From Gemmatimonadota bacterium (GTDB lineage Bacteria > Latescibacterota > UBA2968 > UBA8231), in contig VXML01000034.1 in the NCBI GenBank assembly GCA_009841115.1, forward strand, positions 206,821 to 270,820: 64,000 nucleotides of DNA. The letters are read 5' to 3'. Below the pieces are notes generated by a model. The model searched no databases. It saw only the letters and a program-made list of their open reading frames with translations, and was not told the DNA's origin. The translations under genes were made by a program, and so were the position numbers. Shown in pieces: positions 18,113-27,050 of the stretch. Numbering within the stretch: the first letter of the stretch is position 1; the number at the start of each line of letters is the position of its first letter.

Positions 18113-19213
18113 TTACCAAGGAATAGCCTCATACAGGAAATTCCCTGCTTCCCGATGCGCCCGACTGTTGGGGTGAAAATCCGTTGGGTGGACCCAGTAA
18201 TCCCGTTCGTCCTTTCCAGCAAATTGCGCGAGAAGATCGACGTAGTGTATTCCCTCCTGCCGGGCAAATGCCCCGAGCGTTTCGTGCACCTCTGTTAGAG
18301 GATAGGCTTCGAGTTGGTAGAACACGGGGAAGACGACCAAAGAGAATTCAATACCCTTATCGGCGCAGGATTTCTTCATTCGGCTGAGCAACTGGCGGGT
18401 CTGTGTCCAACCTAGGTTGTCTTTGTAGAGTTGTCGGTACCACTCAATGGTATCTCGGGAGATCTGCTGCCTCTCCAACCGCGCGCCAAACCAACGCAGT
18501 GTATAGCTATCCCTCCCCGCCAGAAATCGGGTTGCCCCTGCATTGGACCGCAAGTGCATAAAATCGGCCAGTTTCTTTTCCATCTCTAGCAGACGCCCGC
18601 TCCTAAATGGATCGTTCAGGGTAAACGAATACACAACGCGCTCGACCCGCGTAAAGTATTCGACATAGCGCTCCATGGTCTTGGCGATCCGCTTGATATT
18701 CATGCCCGGCACACAGGCGTTGAAGAACTGATAGCGCGCCGCTGGGCGCTCCCGATTCAATCGAATCTCTAAGATATGCGAAAAGCGCTCCTCGACCCGG
18801 ACCCCCTGCCCAAAGCCAAAGGAATCGCCGATAACCAAGACGATTTTGTCCCTTTGCGCGTCGAATTCGGCCATCGGCCGTTCGCGCAGTTGCTCTTCGT
18901 TGCGGCGCATCTCAATGGCATTGGGCACTTTGATCGGCGCTAGATTGGCGAGAGTGGAATCATCGTTGGCATTTCCCAGATGGGTCAACTGACCATACGG
19001 GTGTGCCCGCCGCAGATCCCTGTCGGGAGTGCCCACAAAGTGCCCGTCGTAGCACCACAGATCGAGATTTGGATCGTCCGTCTGGTAATAGACCAAGGGA
19101 TAGAGCCGCTCGGACCGAGCCAAGAGCCAAAAAGAGACTTCAATGGCGAGCGCGGTAACAGCCAAACTAACAACTACCAACAGCAGCTTACCGCCAATCT
19201 CGATTCGATTCAT
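18113..19213 (-). CDS. membrane-anchored SGNH/GDSL-type hydrolase
   Basis: 366 aa from ATG at 19213 (an in-frame TTG two codons earlier is less likely). Residues 6-28 are one membrane helix (KLLLVVVSLAVTALAIEVSF), so the catalytic part faces the periplasm. GDSFGFGQGV is the block I nucleophile (GDS). Block III may be FTLNDP, and HPTDFHPNSRAH is block V with the catalytic Asp/His. Relatives are esterases, O-acyl modifiers or AlgX/DltD-like proteins of surface glycans. It is convergent with the secreted protein upstream, with stops 9 bp apart. Confidence 0.8.
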   Translation of the reverse strand: MNRIEIGGKLLLVVVSLAVTALAIEVSFWLLARSERLYPLVYYQTDDPNLDLWCYDGHFVGTPDRDLRRAHPYGQLTHLGNANDDSTLANLAPIKVPNAIEMRRNEEQLRERPMAEFDAQRDKIVLVIGDSFGFGQGVRVEERFSHILEIRLNRERPAARYQFFNACVPGMNIKRIAKTMERYVEYFTRVERVVYSFTLNDPFRSGRLLEMEKKLADFMHLRSNAGATRFLAGRDSYTLRWFGARLERQQISRDTIEWYRQLYKDNLGWTQTRQLLSRMKKSCADKGIEFSLVVFPVFYQLEAYPLTEVHETLGAFARQEGIHYVDLLAQFAGKDERDYWVHPTDFHPNSRAHREAGNFLYEAIPW

Positions 19214-19293
19214 TTGCAATGATTATTTGACGATAGTGTGGGAGGCCCGTTCTGCATAAGGACCGATGAGTGAACCTATCACCTCGACTAGGG

Positions 19294-20322
19294 TTAGCGC
19301 GGCCAGAGCAGCGCCCGCTCTGCGTCAATGCGCGGATGCACGGTCTCTCCCGGAGCAAAACGCCGTTCCTTCGACGCGATGATGTGGATGGACGCCCCGG
19401 CCCAATCCACCCATAAAATCCACGCGGCCCCTGCGTCCTCGACGACGCGCACCACGCCCGGCACGTGTCCTCCTTCGGGCGCGATGTCTTCCGGCCGCAC
19501 GCCAAGTAGCATCTCGCCTGTCCCACTCAGCGCTGGCATTCGCTCGGCTTGATTCGGGCCAATCCACGCATCTCCGCGCCGCTGGACGCTGAGGATGTTG
19601 ATCGTGGGTTGTCCCAATTGGCGCGCCACTACCGGCGAGATCGGCTGGCGATAAATAGCCTCTGGGCTACCCTGCTGCAAAATCCGTCCCTCAGCCAGCA
19701 CGGCAATGGAATCGCCCATGGACAGGGCCTCGGCTTGGTCGTGAGTCACGTAGATCGCCGGGATGCCCAACTCCTGCCGCAACAGAGCCAACTCTAGACG
19801 GAGGGACTCCCGCAGCTTGGCGTCCAAATTAGTCAGCGGCTCGTCAAAAAGAAACAGGCGCGGCCGCCGCACAATTGCCTGTCCAATGGCCACCCGCTGC
19901 ATCTCTCCCCCCGACAGGCGAGCTGCGGGCCGGTCGAGCAGCCGCTCAATCTTCAGCAGCTCGGCCGCCCAGCCGACGCGCTGGTCAATCTCGTCGCGCG
20001 CAAGCTGCTGGCGCGGTGCCTTGAGCGGAAATTCCAAGTTGCGCCGCACGCTCCAGTCGGGATATAAGGCAAAATGCTGGAAGACAAACGCAATGTCGCG
20101 GTCGGCTGGTGGCCAGTGCGTCACCTCCTCGCCGTCCATCTCGACCTGTCCGGCGTCGGGCGCGTCCAACCCGGCGACGATCCGCAGCAGCGTAGTCTTG
20201 CCCGCACCAGTCGGCCCCAGCACCACCAGCATCTCGTCGGCCCCCAGCGACAGGTCAATGCCAGACAGAACCTCGGCCTTGCCAAAGCGCCGCGTCACTC
20301 CTTTTAGCTGTAACCAGGACAT
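19294..20322 (-). CDS. ABC importer ATPase of the MalK/UgpC type (second ATPase)
   Basis: 342 aa. Walker A GPTGAGKTT, Q-loop FVFQHFALYP, signature LSGGEMQRVAIGQA, Walker B RLFLFDEPLTNLD, H-loop YVTHDQAEA. The C-terminal MOBE/TOBE region (GVRPEDIAPEGG) is the CUT1 importer regulatory domain. It lies downstream of the permease/SBP genes, separated from the first ATPase by the LRR-protease lipoprotein gene. Two different ATPases in one importer is the arrangement of the glycerol transporter GlpSTPQUV, so a heterodimeric ATPase is plausible. The 234-bp gap upstream holds only a 6-bp stem (20371-20387) with no T-run. Confidence 0.92.
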   Translation of the reverse strand: MSWLQLKGVTRRFGKAEVLSGIDLSLGADEMLVVLGPTGAGKTTLLRIVAGLDAPDAGQVEMDGEEVTHWPPADRDIAFVFQHFALYPDWSVRRNLEFPLKAPRQQLARDEIDQRVGWAAELLKIERLLDRPAARLSGGEMQRVAIGQAIVRRPRLFLFDEPLTNLDAKLRESLRLELALLRQELGIPAIYVTHDQAEALSMGDSIAVLAEGRILQQGSPEAIYRQPISPVVARQLGQPTINILSVQRRGDAWIGPNQAERMPALSGTGEMLLGVRPEDIAPEGGHVPGVVRVVEDAGAAWILWVDWAGASIHIIASKERRFAPGETVHPRIDAERALLWPR

Positions 20323-20556
20323 CTTAGAATGCGTTCGCTTCGTTGGGAAATAACGACCGTGCGCAAGAAGCCGCTTAACTGAAGCGGTGGAACGGCCTTT
20401 GATTTCGATCAGAAGCGTATGTTGGGAAAGAATCGGGCCAAGCGCAAGCTACCGGCTGCGCCTAGCCGTTGGTCGTGCGGTCGGCGTGTCGGTAGAGACG
20501 TAGCAAAGGAGCGGGCGCGGAGGTCGGCAGCATCCTCAGCGCCCGCCTCTGTTGAA

Positions 20557-22443
20557 TCAATCGTCCAAATAGACCGGCGCGGGCAGCCCTTCAAGCGAGC
20601 AGAAGAACTCCAACTCCTCGTCGGCGACGGGTTTTGCGGCCGTTGGGGAGGGCCGCACGTAGGGATCGGTCGCGGAAAGATCAACTGAGTAGCCCATATC
20701 GCTTAGCGCTTGCAGCGTTATCGCTGAGATTACGGGATTCGGTGCAACTGTTGACATAAGCTCACCAGATAGAGCGCTAGTGCGCCAATGGGTCCCATCT
20801 CGTTCGGTTGGTACTTTCGCACCTTGGTAATCTGTGCCACCGGCTTGGTCAAAAGCCGCAATAGCTTTTGGCCCAGGAAAATGAGTATCACCATTTAGCT
20901 CACGAATCATTCCCTTGCTGAACCAGATAGTCCCGATTCCCAAGACGTGTCCTATTTCATGAAGTACTGCCTGCCTCAGCCTCTGGAGACTAAAAGTGGA
21001 CGGTGTTGCAATTCCGATACAACCAATAATCGGCAAGGAGCTTGAGCGCAACACTATGGGGGATCCATAGCCACCGTATCCTCGCAGCAAAGGGTTTCCT
21101 TCTCTAAACTTCGATACATAAATTCGTAGGTCATCTATTCGTTCGCCGTCAGGTATATTAATCGCTTGATAGCCACATGCTCCAGACCATGCACTAGAAA
21201 ACGTGTAATCGGGAAACTCAGTCTGTATAGCCGCTTCCCAACGATTGGCAGCATGGTGCCATACCTCCTGCTCCTCCTCTGTGAAACCACCAAGAAAGAC
21301 AAATTCAATATTGAAGGGACTTTCGGTCTCTGTAACTGTGAATGAATGAAAAGGCGCAAAAGATACATCGACATCACGGCGTTGCAACGCTGGAATATGT
21401 TCATCGATAGAGGCTTTACTTAAAGGATTGGACAGAGCATCCAGTCGTTCCAAGTGGGGCAATGCTACCAATGGCGATAAGTCTGAAACGCTATTCCATG
21501 CAAAATTAAGATCTCGTAGATTGGATAAATTTTTTAATGGAGCGAGATCAGAAACCCGATTGTCAGAAAAGTATAACCATTTCAGGTTAGTTAACGTCGC
21601 CAATGGAGTGAGATTAGAAACCTGATTCACAGAAAAATACAACCATTCCAAGTTGGTTAATGCCGCCAATGGAGTAATATCAGAAACCCGATTATCATAA
21701 AAACCTAAAGCCTCCAGATTGGTTAACGTCGCCAATGGAGTGAGATCAGAAACCTGATTATCATAAAAGTATAAATCTTTCAAGTTGGTTAACGTCGCCA
21801 ACGGAGTGAGATTAAAAACTTGAGTGTTAGAAAAAGCTAAAAACTCTAAGTTGGTTAACGTCGCCAATGGAGTGAGATTAAAAACTTGAGTGTTAGAAAA
21901 AGCTAAAGACTCCAAGTTGGTTAACGTCGCCAATGGAGTGAGATCAAGAACCCTATTACTATCAATATTTACAGATGTCAGGTTCTTAGCTGTTTCTAAG
22001 CCTCTAAGATCCTTGATCCCTAGATCTGTTGCCTCAAGACTCGTTAAAGTATTCATATCAGCTTGAGTAATCGTCTCACCGGGACTCTTCTCTAGCGCTT
22101 GCTCTATAAATGTCCTCAAAGCAGTATCCGGGATAAGAATCTCATCAGACAGCGAAGAACTGTCAGGAGACGAAACCGATAAACTGGCGGACGTGTCCTG
22201 ATCGTCGTCGGACGTGCCCTGATCATCATCGTCGGACGTGTCCTGATCGTCATCGTCGGACGTGCCCTGATCGTCGTCATCGGGCGTGGTATGTCCGCCC
22301 GATCCTTCGGGCGCTTGGTGAGTGCCGTCCCCTAAAATGTCGCACAAGGCACAGTTGCTTTTCCCAGCGGCCGCAGTCGGCGGTGGCTCTTTTGAGCAAG
22401 AGAGGGCGCAGAATAGGGCAAGAAGTAAGACAAAGCGCAGCAT
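20557..22443 (-). CDS. lipoprotein with acidic linker, leucine-rich repeats and M8-like metzincin protease domain
   Basis: 628 aa from ATG at 22443 (AAGGAG 8 bases upstream), a better start than the longer frame. The lipobox LFCALSC puts the lipidated Cys at residue 16. Then comes an Asp-rich repeated linker (DDDDQGTS units), about eight 22-residue LRRs (LTPLATLTNLExLxFxxNxVxD, internalin-like), and a zinc protease domain. HEIGHVLGIGTIW (His495, His499) is followed 53 residues later by a third His in DGTHW (His552) and a Met-turn ELMS. This spacing is that of leishmanolysin-like M8 peptidases. It is probably displayed on the cell surface, with the LRRs binding target protein or host ligand. 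AT-rich, with its own promoter, splitting an ABC operon: probably acquired. Confidence 0.85.
   Translation of the reverse strand: MLRFVLLLALFCALSCSKEPPPTAAAGKSNCALCDILGDGTHQAPEGSGGHTTPDDDDQGTSDDDDQDTSDDDDQGTSDDDQDTSASLSVSSPDSSSLSDEILIPDTALRTFIEQALEKSPGETITQADMNTLTSLEATDLGIKDLRGLETAKNLTSVNIDSNRVLDLTPLATLTNLESLAFSNTQVFNLTPLATLTNLEFLAFSNTQVFNLTPLATLTNLKDLYFYDNQVSDLTPLATLTNLEALGFYDNRVSDITPLAALTNLEWLYFSVNQVSNLTPLATLTNLKWLYFSDNRVSDLAPLKNLSNLRDLNFAWNSVSDLSPLVALPHLERLDALSNPLSKASIDEHIPALQRRDVDVSFAPFHSFTVTETESPFNIEFVFLGGFTEEEQEVWHHAANRWEAAIQTEFPDYTFSSAWSGACGYQAINIPDGERIDDLRIYVSKFREGNPLLRGYGGYGSPIVLRSSSLPIIGCIGIATPSTFSLQRLRQAVLHEIGHVLGIGTIWFSKGMIRELNGDTHFPGPKAIAAFDQAGGTDYQGAKVPTERDGTHWRTSALSGELMSTVAPNPVISAITLQALSDMGYSVDLSATDPYVRPSPTAAKPVADEELEFFCSLEGLPAPVYLDD
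21420..21960 (-). repeat. 66-bp tandem repeats encoding leucine-rich repeats
   Basis: GGTTAACGTCGCCAATGGAG and close variants recur at about 66-bp spacing, with clear copies near 21585, 21650, 21717, 21783, 21849 and 21915 and weaker ones towards 21430. Some copies are nearly identical at DNA level, which indicates recent expansion or recombination between repeats. Confidence 0.85.
22190..22290 (-). repeat. short tandem repeats encoding the DDDDQGTS acidic linker
   Basis: Units built on CGGACGTGTCCTGATCGTC are repeated about four times with small differences. They encode Asp-runs separated by Q-G/D-T-S between the lipid anchor and the LRRs. Confidence 0.8.
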
Positions 22444-22540
22444 GTGAGAATCTCCTTCCCTAACGTGAATTCGGGTTAAGCGGCCTTCTAACCGGAGCCG
22501 TGCTTCCACTTAGCAGAATACGTTTACATTAAACATTTAC

Positions 22541-22570
22541 ATTATACAGTACGGCCATTCTCTGTGTCAA
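22541..22570 (-). promoter_or_regulatory. promoter of the LRR-protease lipoprotein gene
   Basis: On the minus strand: TTGACA (22570-22565), 18 bases, TATAAT (22546-22541), both consensus hexamers. Just downstream the octamer AATGTAAA occurs twice (within 22523-22543), a possible regulator site. The leader to the ATG is about 90 bases. Confidence 0.8.
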
Positions 22571-22693
22571 GACATGTTGATTTGGAGCTTGACGATCAAC
22601 TGGAAATCAAAGCGAGTGCTCAATATTGAACCCGAAAACCCAGCCTGTCGCCCACTGCCCAACGCGGTTCGCCAGAGATTTCCAACCCACTTC

Positions 22694-23734
22694 TTAGAGC
22701 CGCTTGCCACTCACCGGATCAAACAACAGCACCCGAGCAAAGTCCAAGCCCAAAGACGCTCCCACAGCCTCCCGCTCCCGATCAGCCACCTGCATAACCA
22801 ACCGACCGCACTCGGCCTGCAGGTGAATATAGCGGCACGCGCCTTGGTACTCGTCGCGCACCACCTCGGCCCGCAGCCGACCTTTGGCAGCCGGCCGGAC
22901 AAACTCCGGCCGCACCCCCAGCGTCGCCGGCCCCGGCCGCAATCGCTCAGCCAGCGGCCAGACCAACCCAGGCGCAACAAAGCAGTCCTCGCGGATTTCC
23001 CCAGTGACGAAGTTCATGCTGGGGCTGCCGATAAAATGCGCCACAAACAGGTCGGCCGGCTGATCGTACACCAAGGCCGCAGCCCCACTCTGGCGAATCC
23101 GTCCCTCGTCCATGACCACCACTTGATCGGCCAAGCTCATGGCCTCCTCTTGGTCGTGAGTCACGTACAAGGTGGCGATCCCCGCGTCGAGCTGTTGGGC
23201 GCGGATCATCTCCCGCATCTCCAGCCGCAACCCCGCATCAAGCGTGCCCAACGGCTCGTCCATCAGATAGATCTGCGGTCGCCGCACCATGGCCCGCGCC
23301 AAAGCCACCCGCTGCTGATCCCCGCCCGAAAGCTGCCGAGGATAGCGCCCGACCAACGCACCCAGCCCCAACCGCTCGACAATGTCGGCCACCCGCTGCC
23401 GTCGCTCCCGCCGATTCAACCCCATGCTCTCCAGCGGAAAGCCGATATTGTCCTCGACCTTTAGATGCGGATAGAGCGCGTAAAACTGAAACGCAAACCC
23501 CACGTCCCGCTCAGCGGGCGAACGATCGGTGATGTCCGCGCCGGCCAGCACAATCTGCCCGGCCGTCGGCTTTTCGAGACCTGCGACCATCCGCAACGTA
23601 GTAGTCTTACCGCACCCAGAAGGCCCCAACAGCACGGCGAACTCGCCCTCGCTACAGTGCAAATCAATGCCCTGGACGGCACGCGTACCGTCGGCAAAGG
23701 TCTTGACCAAATCTCGGCACTCGAGAAAACTCAT
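22694..23734 (-). CDS. ABC importer ATPase of the MalK/UgpC type (first ATPase)
   Basis: 346 aa. Walker A GPSGCGKTT, Q-loop FAFQFYALYPHL, signature LSGGDQQRVALARA, Walker B QIYLMDEPLGTLD, H-loop YVTHDQEEA, then a TOBE-type tail (GVRPEFVRPAAKG). Its ATG overlaps the stop of the 54-aa membrane protein gene (ATGA), so translation is coupled. It energises the CUT1-type importer encoded upstream (solute-binding protein, two permeases). It is clearly diverged from the second ATPase at 19294, not a recent duplicate. Confidence 0.94.
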   Translation of the reverse strand: MSFLECRDLVKTFADGTRAVQGIDLHCSEGEFAVLLGPSGCGKTTTLRMVAGLEKPTAGQIVLAGADITDRSPAERDVGFAFQFYALYPHLKVEDNIGFPLESMGLNRRERRQRVADIVERLGLGALVGRYPRQLSGGDQQRVALARAMVRRPQIYLMDEPLGTLDAGLRLEMREMIRAQQLDAGIATLYVTHDQEEAMSLADQVVVMDEGRIRQSGAAALVYDQPADLFVAHFIGSPSMNFVTGEIREDCFVAPGLVWPLAERLRPGPATLGVRPEFVRPAAKGRLRAEVVRDEYQGACRYIHLQAECGRLVMQVADREREAVGASLGLDFARVLLFDPVSGKRL

Positions 23735-23895
23735 GGCCCGTCCATCTGCCGACGCGACGTCACAACGTGCAACAGCGTGCTAAAGGCCGCGACAAAAAAC
23801 CCATACTTCAGCCCCGTCCCCCAGAACGGTTGCAGCATCAATCCCACTCCGGCGACCATGCCCACGCGCGCGCAGCGATCTAACCAGCGGCTCAT
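23731..23895 (-). CDS. 54-aa membrane protein coupled to the ABC importer
   Basis: A short frame starting MSRWLDRCARVGMVAGVGLM and ending SRRQMDGP, with a hydrophobic stretch over residues 11-46 (one or two helices). It is joined by ATGA overlaps to the permease stop on one side and the ATPase start on the other, which strongly argues that it is translated. Small membrane proteins occur in similar operons (for example GlpU in the glycerol importer GlpSTPQUV). I do not recognise a family from sequence alone. It may be an assembly or stability subunit. Confidence 0.72.
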   Translation of the reverse strand: MSRWLDRCARVGMVAGVGLMLQPFWGTGLKYGFFVAAFSTLLHVVTSRRQMDGP

Positions 23896-24755
23896 CGCTT
23901 GATCGTCCCAAAAGTGACGCCGCGCAACAGATGCTTGCGCACCAACACCGTGAAGACGATGATCGGCGCGACAAAAATCAGCATCCCCGCGCTGATCTGC
24001 GCCCACGGCAAACCCGACACATTGCCCTGCAAACCAGCGAAGTAAACCGGCACTGTAACGGCCTTTTGATTGTTGAGCGTCATGGCAAACCCATACTCGT
24101 TCCACGCGGAGATCAAGCAGAACACCGCAGTCACCGCCATCCCGGGCACGGCCCGAGGCAAGACGACCAAGCGGAAGGCTTGGAAGCGAGTATAACCAGC
24201 CACCAGCGCGGCTTCTTCGTACGCCGTGGGTATTTCGTCGATAAAGCCCTTCATCAGCCACACGGCCAGTGACATGTTGAACGCCGTGTACAGCAGTACC
24301 AAGCCCATGTGGCTGTTCTGGAGATCGAATTCGCGATACATCATCAACACCGGCACCACCACGGCGAGTGGCGGCAAAAAGCGCGTCGAGAGAATGAAGA
24401 ACAGCCAGTCTCTCCCCCCGGGGATGGCAAATCGACTAAAGCCATAGGCCGCGCAGGTGCCGATCAGCACCGAGCACAAGGTGCTGAGCAGACCAATGAT
24501 CAAGCTGTTGCCCAAGTAGTGAAAAAAGGCGTGCTCCCCACCGGCGTACACCGCGGCCAGTTGGCGATAGCCGTCGAGATTGGCGCGGAAGTAGATCCCA
24601 TCGGCCGCGACCTCTTCGGCCCAAGTGGGCACGAACTTCGGATGCACGGCAATGCTGTCATCCCGCGTCTTAAACGAGGTCAGCAAGAGCCATATCAGCG
24701 GCAGCATGGCCGCGCAGAAGTAGCCCCCGACAAAGGCGATGCGCAGCGCTTTCAC
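23892..24755 (-). CDS. ABC sugar importer permease, MalG type
   Basis: 287 aa. The start is GTG at 24755, overlapping the preceding permease stop (GTGA); the longer open frame upstream is out-of-frame coding shadow. Hydrophobic segments run from IAFVGGYFCAAMLPLIWLLL through YLGNSLIIGLLSTLCSVLIG to AGMLIFVAPIIVFTVLV. The EAA loop reads AYEEAALVAGYTRFQAFRLV and ends LPRAVPGMA, which binds the ATPase. The C-terminus QKHLLRG-like (RKHLLRGVTFGTIKR) is typical of CUT1 MalG proteins. Confidence 0.93.
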   Translation of the reverse strand: MKALRIAFVGGYFCAAMLPLIWLLLTSFKTRDDSIAVHPKFVPTWAEEVAADGIYFRANLDGYRQLAAVYAGGEHAFFHYLGNSLIIGLLSTLCSVLIGTCAAYGFSRFAIPGGRDWLFFILSTRFLPPLAVVVPVLMMYREFDLQNSHMGLVLLYTAFNMSLAVWLMKGFIDEIPTAYEEAALVAGYTRFQAFRLVVLPRAVPGMAVTAVFCLISAWNEYGFAMTLNNQKAVTVPVYFAGLQGNVSGLPWAQISAGMLIFVAPIIVFTVLVRKHLLRGVTFGTIKR

Positions 24756-25648
24756 TGTGCCCCGGCCTCCTCGCGCCGCTGCACTGAACTCATGTAGCGC
24801 ACAAACACACTGGCCAGAGCGAGCACCAGCACCAGTACCACGTACGAATACGCCGCACCCAGTCCCACCTTGCCATCGCGGAATACCACCTGATAGAGCA
24901 GCGCACTCACCGTTTGCGTTGCGGGGTCGTTGGGGCCGGTGATGGCCATGACCAAATCGAACTGCTTGATCGCATCCGTAGCCCGCAGCAGCACGGCCAG
25001 CCCCAAAAGCGGCGCACACAAAGGCAGGGTAATCCGGCGGAAGACTTTCCACCGCGAGGCTCGGTCAATGGCCGCGGCCTCGTACAGATAGCCGGGGATG
25101 GCATTGAGCGCCGCCAGTGCAATCAGCATCATAAACGGCGTCCACATCCACACGTCAACCAGCAAAATCGACAGCAGCTTGAGGTCGGGATCTGTAATCC
25201 ACTGGGGTTGGCCTAGCCCCAGCGCATCGAGGCATTGATTGAGGATACCGTAGTGTCCGTTGAGCACCAGCTTCCAAAAGAGCGCGATCACCGCCGGCGG
25301 CAACATCATCGGCACCAAAAGCGCGGTCAGCGCAAACGCCCGGCCACCGAAGCGATCTTTGAGTGCCAGCGCCAAGGCAAAGCCCAAGATCAGTTCCACG
25401 GCCACGGCCACGCAGACAAAAAGCGCAGTGGTCCGCAGCGCGGCCCCGTACTTGGCAAACTTGAACGCCACGGCGTAGTTGAATTCCCCCACGAATTTCC
25501 ACGCCCCGCCGACCAGATCTACATTGGTGAAGCTGAGCGCGATGCTGTACAGCAGTGGGAAGACATTGATGCCGATGAGCAAAATGAGGGCCGGCCCCAC
25601 GAACGCATATGGCGTCCAATCGCGGCACCGGCCCGTACTACCCCTCAC
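24752..25648 (-). CDS. ABC sugar importer permease, MalF type
   Basis: 298 aa, GTG start behind GGAGG and 9 bp after the solute-binding protein stop. Six membrane helices, starting YAFVGPALILLIGINVFPLL. The EAA loop reads GYLYEAAAIDRASRWKVFRR, followed by ITLPLCAPLL. The IALSFTNVDL periplasmic segment near the N-terminus is usual for CUT1 permeases. It pairs with the MalG-type subunit through a GTGA overlap. Confidence 0.93.
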   Translation of the reverse strand: MRGSTGRCRDWTPYAFVGPALILLIGINVFPLLYSIALSFTNVDLVGGAWKFVGEFNYAVAFKFAKYGAALRTTALFVCVAVAVELILGFALALALKDRFGGRAFALTALLVPMMLPPAVIALFWKLVLNGHYGILNQCLDALGLGQPQWITDPDLKLLSILLVDVWMWTPFMMLIALAALNAIPGYLYEAAAIDRASRWKVFRRITLPLCAPLLGLAVLLRATDAIKQFDLVMAITGPNDPATQTVSALLYQVVFRDGKVGLGAAYSYVVLVLVLALASVFVRYMSSVQRREEAGAQ

Positions 25649-25657
25649 GCCGCCTCC

Positions 25658-26962
25658 TTATTCCATCTCTAGCAAGCCCGCTTCCATCAGAATCATCTCG
25701 TGCTCAGCGGCCAGCGCGTCGAGCGCATCGGCACTCGCGCTCGTACCGTCAAGGGCCGCGCCCAAGTGGCGCACAGCCGCGGCTAACAGCTCGTTGTACA
25801 CTGGCACGTTCCAAAAGTCCTGCAAGTAATCTAGCGATTCAGCAAACACGGCGTTGTACGGCGCAGCCGCAGCAAATTCCTCGCTCGCCAGCAACTCGGT
25901 ATTGGCAGTGAACGAGCCGGGATAGGATATCCACTTCTCCTGGATGGCAGTCTGGGAAAACCAAGCGATAAACTGCTTGGCCCATTCCTGCTTTTCTGGC
26001 GTGGTCTTGGTCGAAATGCTAAAGCCCTGCCCGCCCAGCGAGATAACGCGCGTGTCGCCGTGGCGCGGCACCATAAAGAAGCCAACTTGGTCGCCCATGC
26101 TGGCGACGATTCCCGGATAGAACGGAAAGTAGTCTAAGACCATAGCCGTGGAACCGTTGGAGAACGCCTCTAAGTTGAAGAAGTAATCGGCATTGGTGCC
26201 GCCTTCGGGCGTAAATTGCAATAGGGACTTGAAAAACTCCAGCCCCGCCACAGCTCCCTCGGTGTTGAGGTGGCCTTGCACCTTGTAGCTCTGCGGGTCG
26301 CCCCAAGCGCCGCCCCAAGCCCACAGAAAGGGCTGGAAGCCCATGACGATGGAATCGTACCCCCGACCCGTCAGCAGCGAGCAGCCGTAGCGCTTTTGCT
26401 CCGGGCGGTGGAAAAACTCGGCCAAGTCGCGGAATTCCTCCCACGTGTCGGGCGCGGCGAGCGGACGACCGTAGCGAGCGGCAAACGCCTCCTGCTCGGC
26501 CGAGTCTGTAAACCAGTCCTTGCGATAGACAAAGCCAATAGCATCCGTCTGGCAAGGCGCGGCAAAAAACCGGCTGCTGCCCGGCGGGTACTCGCACAAA
26601 TAGCGCGCGGCGCGCGGATGAATCGCGCCCACGTCAACGGCCTCGGGTAGCCAATCGGTCAGCTCCAGATACAGCCCCTTGGTCGCGCCGCGGCCGATCC
26701 ACTGGCTGTCGCCGACGACGATGTCGAAGTCGGTCTGCTTGTTGCCAAAATTGAGAAAGACTTGGTCTTGATAAGCTGGCCAAGGGATCTGGTACACCTC
26801 GACGGCAATCCCGGTCTCTTCGGCAAACTCGTGGCCCAACTCTTGTAGCGCCGCGGCTGGATCCCATTGCGCCCACCAGATGGTGATCTTCTTGTCTTCG
26901 GCGCGGCCCGTTTGCACCGCCAGCAGCAGGACCGCCGCCAGCCCGAATATCCGCATTCTCAT
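25658..26962 (-). CDS. extracellular solute-binding protein of the ABC importer
   Basis: 434 aa from ATG at 26962, where GAGGAGG lies 7 bases upstream. The signal peptide is MRMRIFGLAAVLLLAVQTGRA. The mature protein begins EDKKITIWWAQWDPAAALQE, typical of family 1 (CUT1) binding proteins, and contains FDIVVGDSQWIGRGA and a GGQGFSISTKT segment near the binding cleft. There is no lipobox, so it is free in the periplasm. Ligand unknown: oligosaccharide, polyol or glycerol-type solutes fit the operon. Confidence 0.9.
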   Translation of the reverse strand: MRMRIFGLAAVLLLAVQTGRAEDKKITIWWAQWDPAAALQELGHEFAEETGIAVEVYQIPWPAYQDQVFLNFGNKQTDFDIVVGDSQWIGRGATKGLYLELTDWLPEAVDVGAIHPRAARYLCEYPPGSSRFFAAPCQTDAIGFVYRKDWFTDSAEQEAFAARYGRPLAAPDTWEEFRDLAEFFHRPEQKRYGCSLLTGRGYDSIVMGFQPFLWAWGGAWGDPQSYKVQGHLNTEGAVAGLEFFKSLLQFTPEGGTNADYFFNLEAFSNGSTAMVLDYFPFYPGIVASMGDQVGFFMVPRHGDTRVISLGGQGFSISTKTTPEKQEWAKQFIAWFSQTAIQEKWISYPGSFTANTELLASEEFAAAAPYNAVFAESLDYLQDFWNVPVYNELLAAAVRHLGAALDGTSASADALDALAAEHEMILMEAGLLEME

Positions 26963-27050
26963 ACGGTTCCCTCCTCTTAAAAACGTGTTTGAACGTCGAT
27001 TTGAATTCGGTACGCCGACCATTCCATGGGCGCGTCTTGGAAGAAGGCGC

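Noticed and set aside
20371-20387. CCGCTT-AACTG-AAGCGG stem as a terminator before the second ATPase gene
   Set aside because: Only six base pairs and no T-run on either strand.
23731-24261. 176-aa minus-strand frame covering the end of the MalG-type permease
   Set aside because: Most of it is out of frame with the permease coding sequence. Only its last 54 codons, which start at an ATGA overlap, are kept.
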